DNA from: Clarkia xantiana subsp. parviflora
Lineage: Eukaryota; Streptophyta; Magnoliopsida; Myrtales; Onagraceae
DNA: 64,000 bases
Reading direction: 5' to 3'
NCBI GenBank assembly: GCA_036873135.1
Contig: JAPTYO010000012.1
Span: 10,300,090 to 10,364,089 of the forward strand
The translations under genes were made by a program, and so were the position numbers. This document shows positions 54,748 through 64,000 of the stretch, piece by piece; position 1 is the first letter of the stretch, and the number at the start of each line of letters is the position of its first letter. The notes below the pieces were generated by a model. That model made no database searches, was not told the DNA's origin, and saw only the letters and a program-made list of their open reading frames with translations.

Positions 54748-55011
54748 CATATTTGGAAATAAGTGGCCAAATTTCAAGATCAAAATTTTAATAAGATCTA
54801 CAATCCAATGTTTGATTTTGATAAAAGTCACATTTTTCTTGAAGATCATGAACATCAAATTTTACTAAGCATCATCAGAATTTCGGCACTAACAATTATA
54901 AAAATCGAAAATTTTAAATTTTCACAATTCAAAATTTCGGCCAACATTGTTAAAAGTCAAGAACACCAATTTATCCAAATCATGAACTCCTAACACAGGC
55001 TCTGATACCAC
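54748..55011 (-). mobile_element. Copia Z: start of leader with primer site
   Basis: Complement of TGGTATCAGAGCCTGTGTTAG near 55009, then GATTTTGATAAAAGTCAC-type leader sequence as in X. It is cut at 54748 by the LTR of Y. The rest of Z is missing. Confidence 0.85.
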
Positions 55012-55595
55012 TGTTGGATTACGGGGCTAAATACTACGGAAACATAAACAAGGTACATGCTAGTAATCACTATTACGCAGCGGAAGGTGTGCACATACCT
55101 TAAACCTTTTTCGTAGCCCCAAGATCTTGCTGAGGGAGTTCTCGATCCACCGGACGGAACCCGTAGAGGTTCTTGTTAAGGAAGCCCTACGCGGTATAGT
55201 CTCCACAGTAAAGCCTCTGATCGATTCTTGGCAGGGACAGATCTCCGGAGTGTTTGCTCAAAGAAAATTGTCACACCCTTGGTGTTGGTGTAGGTTCGGC
55301 CGAAACTAGTATGTGTTAGGGATGATATTTTTCTCTCAAATCACCACCAAGGAGGAATTTTGAATTACCTTAATAAAATCCCTAACACTTCTTATTTATA
55401 GGAGGAGCAAAGTGGACAAAAGTCCACTTTGCCCCTCTCCTAGTTTCGGCCGGCCTATGGTGTATAAGGGAGGCCCAATTTTGGGCCTCTCATGTCAATT
55501 GGGATTTGGGTCAAACCCAATTTCCCCAATTTCTTAGGTAACATATACATATTAATGGGCTTCCATTTACATCGCCCAATCACCATATGCTAACA
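55012..55595 (-). repeat. Copia Z 5' LTR
   Basis: Minus strand TGTTAGCATATGGTGATTGG at 55595 to AATCCAACA at 55012, 584 bp. It has the GGCCGAAACTA and TATAAATAAGAAG promoter region. It lies in the leader of copia G, which resumes with TTCACAACCCC. Confidence 0.88.
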
Positions 55596-55749
55596 TTCAC
55601 AACCCCCTCCCTCGGTTTACTGGCGGTCGGTTGGTTCAGATGGCTGAGGAATCATTATTTGTCGCATTCCATCTTAATAGATATCTGATTTCTTTCTCAA
55701 AATGTTTTCGTCTCCCTGATTATGCATGATTATCAATGTGTTAGTATCA
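55596..55749 (+). mobile_element. Copia G: end of leader
   Basis: GGTTTACTGGCGGTCGGTTGG, GAGGAATCATTATTTGTCGC, TTCTTTCTCAAAATGTT and TCTCCCTGATT match the last 150 bp of the X leader up to the gag ATG. The G 5' LTR and the earlier leader are absent. Confidence 0.85.
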
Positions 55750-56628
55750 ATGGCTGCGATCAACAATGTTATCTCCCAAATGAACAAGGGAGTTAGATTG
55801 AATAACAATAATTATAAGATCTGGAACAAGCGCGCGAAGATGGTAATTACTGAAATGAGGGGTTTGGAGCATCTGACTACAAAACATGCCAGGCCGGAGG
55901 GATACCTCACGGCCGATCAGAAGGAATTCCATGATGAATGGGATGCTAAGGATCAGGAAATTTTGTTCCGCCTTGTTGTCGATCCTGGAGGATGACATTC
56001 TCTACGGGTATGATCACTTGGTGTCTGCCATGGACCTGTGGGATGGTCTTAAGGTAGGGTTTGGCGTATACACCACAGCCTAGAAGCGGTCGTTAAACAT
56101 CACTTTAGACTCCTATAAGATGAATCCCAAGCATATGATGAAGGAACATATTAGGCATATGTCTAACATGCTTGCTGAACTCAAGGAGGCAGGAGAAATC
56201 CTGTCTGAGGAACATAAAGTCCAATGCGTGATTTGTTCTTTGCCTGACTCTTGGAATAGCAAGAAAATGCACGTTGCCCATGCCACTCAACTCGATAACC
56301 TCGAGAAAGTGCGAGGCGAGTTCATCTCGAGCTGGAGGAGGATCGTCTCATGGCTGAAAAGCCTAGAGCAGAAATGCATATTGCATCCTCCATACCAGTT
56401 GAGCAAGAGGGTAAGTGCAAGAGAAAAGGTAAAGGCCTTCAGAACAATGTTTATAAGTCTATGGCTCCGAAACCTCAGAGAAAGTTCAAACGCAAGCAAT
56501 CTGGTGGCAAGAAAAGGCAAGCAAAACAGACACGTAGAGAGGAATCTCAAATGTGTTTCAGGTGTGGTGTAAAAGGCCACCTTGCTGCTGCATGTACCAA
56601 TCCTCCCAAGGTACGCACTGAAAAATAA
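55750..56628 (+). pseudogene. Copia G gag (UBN2-type with CCHC knuckle)
   Basis: MAAINNVISQMNKGVRLNNN, NYKIWNKRAKMVITEMRGLE, then after a frameshift at about 55975 SILEDDILYGYDHLV and DLWDGLKVGFGVYTTA, TAG, then MNPKHMMKEHIRHMSNMLAE and VICSLPDSWNSKKMHVAHAT. After another frameshift comes a basic tail and CFRCGVKGHLAAAC (C-x2-C-x4-H-x4-C), ending NPPKVRTEK. This is a different gag from that of U, X and Y: only the NYxxWxKR and LPxSW signatures agree and only this one has a knuckle. It is inactive. Confidence 0.85.
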
Positions 56629-57679
56629 TGATGAAAGTCATAAATTCTCCTTGGATTCTACTTACTTGAGAGTAATTCAATATACCCTTTTACAGAACCG
56701 AGGAGCAGAATCGACGTAGATCTGAAGGAGGATGCCCCAGAATAATAAAGATTACATGAAAGTCTTTATCTTTACTTGCTAGAACTTTTCGATTTTTCAG
56801 TTTAAAATACTCATTGATAATAAGTTCCTTGAAACATAGGAACCATTTCTTTTTAAGCATGTAACAAATGCTTGGACCGAGTATTGATTATGCATATTCA
56901 CTAAGCTATTTGATCTCATTATTACTGTTTGATACATTTCTTTAAATTCAAATTTATATCTTTCTTATTTGTTAGTACTCCATTTTATGATAAATTTCGT
57001 AATGATGAACATGTGTGAAACAGATTGAATTAAATTAAATTAAATTTTGGAAACGAAATGATTTATACCATGGGTTGAACCTGGTAATAGGCGCCACGCG
57101 CGCATGTAACTCAAAACACGGAACACGTCGTTTCAAAGTACAAATTTAATGCTGAAGTGTTTTGATGAATGAATACTGAATCTTCATTTGCCTCCCTTCG
57201 AGAACAACTCATTTAATACTTACACGACGAAGAGATGTATGCTTCACAAGCTACCACGAACTCGTAAAGTATCAACTGACGCATAAGGCGAAAGCCCAAT
57301 GCACAGTTCAGAGATGGATAAAGTCTTTGAGATGAGTTAGAAAATGAAAAGGATGAAGTCGGTAAAATGACTCTCCCACTATACGCCTTGAACGACAAGT
57401 CAGGCAAGGCATCCGTATCGATACCACACTTCAACAGGCATGGTTTGAAAACATAATGTTAGAGTTCAACAACCAACGTTCCCTATGGGATGAAAAACAG
57501 TTGACTCACATCAATGTAGAACTATGTTCCAATAAAATCGGCCAAACACGACGCCATAAAAGCTAAAGGGAATGATAACAAGGTAAAACTTATCATCATG
57601 CGACATTAATTTGCGCATTAAACAAGTATTCAAATCAGGAGTACGACAACTAATCTTGAAGGATACATGTTTAAATTAG
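56629..57679. other. Unassigned DNA where copia G should have protease and integrase
   Basis: AT-rich, without an open frame over 75 codons. No DSGAT, HHCC or D-D-E motif is seen on either strand. AATTAAATTAAATTAAAT (57022-57040) and GGCGCCACGCGCGCATG (57092-57108) are local oddities. Fragments around 57190-57420 have a coding-like look with stops. It could be old protease or integrase sequence of the lineage that supplied the gag, or an unrelated insertion. Confidence 0.4.
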
Positions 57680-59866
57680 CTTGGAATAATGGTGTCGTGG
57701 TCGAACATGAGACGTTACATTCCTTGAGGATGAATTTCCAACGCTTGGTGAAATCAAAACAGACGAAGTCTTGATCGAATTGGAGCAGGATGACAATGAT
57801 AGTTAGGTCCCACTTACTACAAGTGGGAGATTTGGGGCAGCAATGCAAGTGAATGATATGGTAAATGAAGATGGAGACATTTTCATAGTAAATCCAGTGG
57901 GAGGAGAAAATCCTGCCACACAAATCACTGTTGCTGCAAGTATGAATCAAGTTGAACCTAATAATCATGTAGCCGGACCGCTGGATGAAAATCCAATAAT
58001 GCCACAACTACCCATTGTTCCCAGTGGGAGTGGATCAACCAACTTGGTTCCAGACCCTAGTGATCAAGGAATTAATCTCGGAGGTAAAATCCTAAGACCG
58101 AGAGGTCGTCCAAGAAAATTGTAGGTCAATGTTCTAGCACTGCCCTTGTTCCCAGTGGGAGTGATGCTCCGATAAGAAGCATTATTTCGAGTAGAAGCAA
58201 AGTTCAGACTCAAGATGGGATTAATGAGCCTAGACGAAGTCAAAGGCATCGAACTTCTCCCAAGAAGTATCCCATCGAGAAGGATGAAATATTCAGCCAA
58301 ACTTCTGTTGATGAACCGGTAACGGTTCAACAAGTGTTGAAAGGACCTCAAGCGAAGGAATGGAGGAAGAGATCGCCTCAATGAAAGCCAAATCTGTATG
58401 GTCTTTAGTATATTTACCTGCTAACCGCAGAGCCATAGGGGCTAAGTGGGTTCTGAAACTGAAACTCACTGCTGATGGAAATGTCGAGCGGTTCAAAGTC
58501 CGACTAGTTGCGAAAGGATACACCCAGCTTCACGGAATGGACTTTGATGAAATATACTCACCGACTGTGGGTTACACCACATTCTGGGCCATCCTAGCCC
58601 TGGTTGCATGCCTCGATTTGGAGCTGCACCAAATGGATATTAAGACTGCGTTCCTCCACGGAAACCTGGAGGAAGAGATCTATATACAGCAACCAAAGGG
58701 TTTCATTATTCCTGGTAACGAAAAAAAAGTTTTTAAACTCTAAAGGTCCATTTACGGTCTTAAACAATCGCCTCGGCAATGGTACTGCAGATTCCACAAG
58801 GGAATCGTTGGAAATGGATTCGTGAACCTCCATGAGGATCCTTGCGTGTATACTAAGACCTCTGAGTCTAAGTACGTCATCTTAACCTTATACGTGGATG
58901 ACATACTCATTGCTGCAAACGATGTGAGTTTCATAAATGAATCAAAGTCCTGGTTGGCATCTGTATTTGAAATGAAAGACATGGGAGATGCCACGTACAT
59001 CTTGGGCATTAAAATTGCTAGATCGTGCCCCCCGGAGGTTATGTCTATCTCATGAAGCCTATATCAATAAAATGTTGAAAAGGTTCAGATTACAAGATGC
59101 TAAACCTGTGGAGACGCCGGTAGTATTCGGGTACGCGTTATCAAAACGTGACAGCCCGAAGAATCATCAAGAGCGTGAACAGATGAAGAGTGCAGAGTAT
59201 TTAAGCATGGTCGGAAGTCTCATGTACGCCATGCTTTGCACTCGTCCGGACATCTATTACGTTGTGGGCCTAGTAGCAAGATTCCAATCAGACCCTGGCT
59301 ATCAACATTTAAAAGCTGTAAAACGGATCATACGTTATCTTAAAGGTACTGCCGAATACATACTGTGCTATGAAGGCTGGAAGTTAGAATTGCCCGGTTT
59401 TAGTGACGCCGACCATGGTGGCGATCCAGACGATCGTAAGTCCACCACAGGAGGAGTCTTTCTCCTTGTTGATGCCACCATCTCATGGACGAGCAAGAAG
59501 CAATCCTATGTCGCGCTGTCTACGATGGAATCAGAATTCATTGCTCTCTCAAAAAATGCACAGGAAGCGGTCTGGCTGAAAAGGCTTCTTACTGCACTGC
59601 TTGATGTCGATGTTAAGAGTAAGCCTGTGAAGGTGTACTCTGACAGTCAGGCAGCTGTTGCGGCAGTTAAGAATCCAAAGTACCATAGTAGGACTAAACA
59701 CGTTGTTGATGTAAAATATAATTATGCTAAATCCGTGGTAGAAGACAATATAATCACTTTAGAATACTTGACTACTGACGACATGGTAGCGGACCCATTA
59801 ACTAAACCATTACGCAAGGAGACATTCGAAAAGCATGTTAAACTGCTTGGATTGCGTAGAGTTTAA
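57680..59866 (+). pseudogene. Copia G linker, reverse transcriptase and RNase H
   Basis: Best preserved RT/RNase H of the family here. The linker (57843-58124) has NPVGGENPATQITVAASMNQ. RT begins MEEEIASMKAKSVWSLVYLP and has HQMDIKTAFLHGNLEEEIYI and LYVDDILIAANDVSFINESK. RNase H has FSDADHGGDPDDRKSTTGGV, TMESEFIALSKNAQEAVWLK, VYSDSQAAVAAVKNPKYHSR and DDMVADPLTKPLRKETFEKH, ending LLGLRRV. Defects are TAA at 58741-58743, a frameshift in a C-run at about 59030, and stops in the linker. The frame 58988-59866 (292 codons) is intact. Confidence 0.88.
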
Positions 59867-60982
59867 AAGTGGGCATGTATCTGTGATAACATTTTCATAA
59901 TTTAAAGTTACATTTTTAGTAAATGAGAGAATTGCAAATTGAGTTTATGATTCATCGACGTCATAATGTTTTATTACATCGGATTTTACGGTCTATAAAC
60001 TGAGTCGTAGGATGACACAATCCTCTACCTGAATTATGTCGAATGTGGGTCTTGCCTCGTCACACGGGCACGGTCGTCTTGTAGGAGAGGGGGACATCTA
60101 CCGTAACAAGACTGGCTAAGAACCAGAGGGATAAACTTGGTTACGCAAAACGATCATTTGGTTTCGGAGTAACATGACATGATCTTCGTTTTGCACATCG
60201 TCGTGATGAACTATGTTCATCATTAACCACATTCTGGGCCAGATGAAAATTATGCGATAGCATTATTGACATATCCCACTCCTGACAATGTTCGGGTATA
60301 CTACCGACGCGTGCTTCATACTACGCGTGTCATGTTTGACCACGGGGTTAGGCTCGGTTGTGCTAGGTAGAATCCTGGAGATTCGAATGGGCGCAAACTT
60401 CTTCACCTCGAGCGTGTGATTGATCCCAAGAGCCTTATGAAGAGGCACCCAAAGTATCATCATGGACTCAGAACTCATATCTAAGGCCAGGCTCAATGTT
60501 CGCTTCCCGGCGTTCGAGCGTAGCGCCGAAGAAAAAGGCCAAGTGACCACATCTTTGGAAACCGGTTGGGTTTGACTAAGGGTATGAGCGATGGGGATGG
60601 TCAAGTTCACCTGTAATCCACCGACTCTTGTAATCACTAGGTAGCCACCAGCCGGATATTAGTTGAAGGTTGTGAATACTTGTACGGATGCCTTGGAGAA
60701 GTATTCCTATGTGGAAACTAGGAAATTGGAGAATTAACAGTTGAGATAGGATATAGCGCGATACAATTTGATGTTTTTAACAGGTTGATTTGAAATAGGG
60801 AACCAACGTTCCGCGAGCGCTGCAACACTCCTAACAGATGAGTAGCACGATGCCCGTCGTATCCACCAGTCACACGGCAAACCTCGTATGAACTATTTGA
60901 AAGTAGGGGCAAGATCGAAAGAATGAAATGTTGATGCGATTTGGACAACAATACATTAACAGGCACCCTCCCATTCTGACGA
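59867..60982 (+). other. Copia G 3' untranslated region
   Basis: Co-linear with the X 3' region: GGTCTATAAACTGAGTCGTAGG, CGTGCTTCATACTACGCGTG, AGCCTTATGAAGAGGCACCC, GGAAACCGGTTGGGTTTGAC and GCACCCTCCCATTCTGACGA. No ORF. Confidence 0.8.
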
Positions 60983-60990
60983 GTGGGAGC
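60983..60990 (+). other. Copia G polypurine tract
   Basis: GTGGGAGC directly before the LTR, identical to that of X. Confidence 0.85.
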
Positions 60991-61582
60991 TGTTAGCATA
61001 TGGTGATAGGGCGCCGTAAATGGAAGCCCATTAAAATGTATATGTTACCCAAGACAATTGGGTTGTCACATTATGGAAATTGGGCTAGACCTAAATTCCG
61101 ATTGACATGAGAGGCCCAAAATTGGGCCTCTCTTATACACTAGGCCGACTGAAATATTGGAGTGGGCAAAGTGGACTTTTGTCTACTTTGCTCCTCCTAT
61201 AAATAGGGACTGTTATGGGTTTTATTATGTTGAATCCAAATTCCTCCGTGGTAATTTAAGAGAAAACCCTCCTCCCCTAAACACCACACATTCGGCCGAA
61301 CCACCTCATTCACCAAGGGTGTGCCAATTTGCTTTGAGCAAACACTCCGAAGATCAGTCCCTGCCAAGAATCGATCAGAGGCTTTGCTGTGGAGACTATA
61401 CCACGTAGGGCTTCCTTAACAAGAACCTATACGGGTGTCGTCCGGTGGATCGAGAACTCCTTCAGCAAGATCTTGGGACTACAGAAAGTGATTAAGGTAT
61501 GTGCACATCTTCGCTGCGTAATCTTGATTACTAGCATGTACCGTATTTATGTTTCTGTAGTATTTAGCCCCGTAATCTAACA
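60991..61582 (+). repeat. Copia G 3' LTR
   Basis: TGTTAGCATATGGTGATAGG to GTAATCTAACA, 592 bp. CTATAAATAGGG at about 61197-61208 is the likely promoter. It is inserted in the protease region of element F, which resumes at AAAATATCCCATTGTAGG. Confidence 0.92.
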
Positions 61583-62612
61583 AAAATATCCCATTGTAGG
61601 CTCCCAGCTCTTCGACCACCTAAAATTTTATCTTTAATTTGAGTTGTTTACATCATTCCCCGAACGTTACTGGGAGAGTGATTATCCCAAGCGGGAACGT
61701 AGTAGCTCCTGCGAAGCTTACTAATGGGAAATTCACCGGTTTGAGGTCTCACTCCGTTTTCCCGATTGGTTTGATCACATCTATGTGGAGGATATCTATG
61801 GAGACCCCATCCACCAGTATCCTCTTCACATCATAGCCACCGATATCCATTATTATGACTAAAGAATCGTCATGCGGGTGCACCACATCTTTCAAGTCCT
61901 CATTAGAGAATATTATTTGCATGTCTTTTCCGGGCCTTGGACGTTTTCCGGGGTGTGTGACCCTGTCACTCAGCTTGTGCATTGCCCGCTCCTTGGATTC
62001 GTTAATCTTCATCGCTATGAGGTCTTCTATTTATTCTTTTGTCAAGGCTATCGTGGTGGTATTTTGCTGTCATGTTGGCTGTTGCCTGACATGTTCTTGA
62101 GCTGGGTATGCTTGATAGGTGGTGTTCCTCTGATGAGGATACCTCCTCTCTTGGTTCAGATCATTATAGGATTGTGTGTATGCTTGTTGACGCCCCCTAT
62201 GGATCTTGGCGGTGACACTTAGTAACTGGGTTGTTCCTTCCTTAGGTTTGCCCTCATACGTTCCCTTATATCTAGTATTTCTTCAAATGCTGCTAGTAGT
62301 TCCCGGGAAAGGTTGTATGTTATAGGGTTCCTCATTTCCTGTTCGTTGCTACCTTGTGGGGGGGGGGGGGGGGGGGGAGGGTTGACTAACTGTTTGCTGC
62401 GGCACCCTGTCATTCCTTTGGGGGTTTGTTGAAGAGTGCTGCTCTTCTCAGAATGAGCGTTCTTCATTTCCCATTTCCTCTTGCCCCCTATTGATGGTCG
62501 CTTGATGGCTTGCCACAGGGACTTTCCTACTTCCCCCCGCAGGCACCTGCTTGCTTCCTTTTGTAGGAACCTGCTTACTTCCCCCTCCTCCTTGAGCTTT
62601 TCTCGTTGCCAT
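61583..62612 (-). pseudogene. Element F: gag N-terminus joined to protease, gag core deleted
   Basis: ATG at 62612 gives MATRKAQGGGGSKQVPTKGS with repeated GSKQVP words, then a poly-Pro tract from poly-G at 62358-62377 and a helix ELLAAFEEILDIRERMRANL. After a stop-bearing part comes AMHKLSDRVTHP, which in the next codon becomes GKRPRPGKDMQIIFSNEDLK. In B these two points are about 1.05 kb apart and enclose the gag core and knuckle. The protease follows with HPHDDSLVIIMDIGGYDVKR and ILVDGVS, the active-site DGG changed to DGV. It is cut at 61583 by copia G. Confidence 0.8.
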
Positions 62613-62668
62613 CGAGCGTAGGTAGTAGCTAACTGGCTTCTTGTTCGGATCCAGCTGACGACGCTAAA

Positions 62669-63296
62669 TGTTTGCATGTGTTCTTCGAGTGCCTTCTTCT
62701 CCTCAAATCATCTATCTCCTTTCGCCTCGAATACCTGCAAAAAGGCGCCGGGGGGGGGGGGGGGGGGTTCCCTGTAAGCCCACTCCGATGCTTAAATGAG
62801 TATGTGCTTAGAGAGAGAAATTAAGCTTAGAGAGAGATAGAATGCCTTCAAATGAGGGATGGAGAGCTCTGTTTATAGAGTTCCTATTGAACCGCTCCGG
62901 TCCCGGTACTTTTCCGGTTCGGTTATGGCAGTTTAGTAATATAAATCAGTGTTGACCGTAAATATAGTGTATTTGACCTTGATTTAACCGTAGGTGATCT
63001 TTATAGCTTAAGTGTCTCGAGAAAGGCCTCTAAAGGCGAGCCCCGGGCGAAATATCATCTGGGTAAAGGGTCCGGACAAGTGGAGTTCGTCCGGACAGAG
63101 GGGGGGGGGGGGGGGGTACCCGGATGGGTACCCCTAATGGAGCACTCGGGTAACCCGAGCAGTTTTTACCACTCGGGGTGTTTTTGGGCCTAAGTATTTG
63201 GGCATCGGGTGTCCGTTTTCTAAAATTTCGAATTATAATCGAACGTGCCTTAATTATAGAGCACAATTTTTTTATAGCTTAGACGTGTATCCAACA
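62669..63296 (-). repeat. 5' LTR of Tat-like element F
   Basis: Minus strand TGTTGGATACACGTC at 63296 to GCAAACA at 62669, 628 bp; the same family as A and B. TATAAA-type promoter as complement of TGTTTATAGAG at about 62869-62879. Poly-G runs at 62750-62767 and 63100-63116 are longer than in A and B. The adjoining primer site is mutated (TTTAGCGTCGTCAGC). Confidence 0.88.
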
Positions 63297-64000
63297 AGGA
63301 CTAAATGTTCTTTTGTGCAATATATTTAATCAAAGTTGGTTTTTTGTTTTATATCATTTTGTTTATAGACTTTTGGTACTATATGTTTGCATTTTGTAAA
63401 CTTTTGGTGCTTCAGTTTGTCAACCATCAAGTTTAACCGTTAAATACTTTTATTTTGTTCAATTTAGTCCTCCAATTTATATATCTAACTTTTGATTTTT
63501 ATTTGACAAAAAAAAAGTTTTAATTTTTACAATTTAGTCCCTAAAAAAATTAAATTGGACATTATGGTCCAATTAACCTAGCCATGGTGCGACCCATGAC
63601 TAGGTCAATTAGACTCAAGGGTTCAATTAACCCAATTGGACCCTATGGTCCAATTGGCCTAGCCATGGTGCGATCCATGGCTGGGGTCAGCCAGGTCCGG
63701 CAACCCTAGTCGTGGTCCAAACCAGCCATGGGTTGCACCGTGGCTAGGTCAATTGAACCATATGGTCCAATTTGGTTTTTATAGGGACTAGATTGCAAAA
63801 ATCAAAAGTTAGATATATAAATCGATGACTAAATTGAACTAAATAAAAGTATGTAACGGTTAAACTTGACGGTTGACCAACGAATGCACCAATAGTCTAC
63901 AAAATGCAAATATATGGCACCAAAAGTAAAAAAAAAAAAAAAAGATATGGTACCAAAAGCCAACTTTGGTCTAACGCACCAAAAGACCATTTAAACATTT
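63297..64000. mobile_element. Palindromic (foldback) element, right end possibly cut by the window
   Basis: The arms mirror each other. TTTGCATTTTGTA, AAGTTTAACCGTTA, ATACTTTTATTT, GTTCAATTTAGTC, ATATATCTAACTTTTGATTTTT and TTAAATTGGAC occur from the left, and their complements occur in reverse order up to 64000. The spacer (about 63560-63770) carries CTAGCCATGGTGCGA repeats. It begins at the outer end of the F LTR. No ORF. It resembles the palindromes at 12264 and 30380 in its TTTTGGTACCATAT words. Confidence 0.7.

Noticed and set aside
57213..57434. Possible coding fragment in the unassigned segment of copia G
   Set aside because: The ORF is only 73 codons. A coding-like feel on the plus strand is interrupted by stops and matched no motif I could name.

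Overview
The window is nuclear DNA of a flowering plant, most likely a eudicot. The evidence is a plant-type SKP1 gene with one spliceosomal intron, a nuclear tRNA-Glu gene, hAT and Mutator-like elements with 8-bp or 9-bp target duplications, and dense nests of Ty1/copia and Ty3 (Tat-type) LTR retrotransposons. Only the SKP1-like gene (11125-12146, minus) and tRNA-Glu(UUC) (10537-10608, plus) look like host genes. Everything else recognisable is mobile DNA or its remains.

Layout. 1-3201: a minus-strand Tat-like element (A) with one LTR, a short gag start and a 567-bp tandem array running off the left edge. 3202-10530: decayed LTR-like DNA, a hAT element carrying a solo copia LTR, a decayed copia end, a palindromic Mutator-like MITE, and a second hAT-like element holding another palindrome. 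10537-12256: the two host genes. 12264-13164: a 0.9-kb palindrome just upstream of the SKP1 TATA box. 13165-24876: a copia element (U/V) interrupted by a Tat element (E, minus) that keeps an intact 1116-codon pol, a tandem array, a small spliced antisense ORF and one LTR. 24877-34099: a second Tat-like element (B, plus) with LTR, gag, protease, a second gag-like module instead of pol, a 141-bp array and a multi-exon antisense gene. 34100-35460: a probable solo LTR. 35565-39242: copia W holding a truncated Tat-like element (D). 39298-63296: a nest in which F (Tat-like, minus) contains copia G (plus), which contains copia Z (minus), then copia Y (minus), then full-length copia X (plus, 44111-52688), with a hAT element in the Y LTR. 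63297-64000: a palindromic element running off the right edge.

The copia copies share LTRs of about 590 bp (TGT[TA]AG...CTAACA), a tRNA-iMet-type primer site, a leader of about 2.1 kb, a 3' untranslated region of about 1.1 kb and a GTGGGAGC polypurine tract. All coding regions are broken. The Tat-like copies share a TGGCGCCGTC-type primer site. E alone has pol, so it or its relatives could have mobilised B, D and F, which lack pol or the gag core. This is inference from content only.

The points most worth following up are the antisense, intron-containing ORFs inside E and B, the gag-protease-gag' layout of B, the gag-core-less derivatives D and F, the apparent gag exchange in copia G, and the palindrome at the SKP1 promoter.
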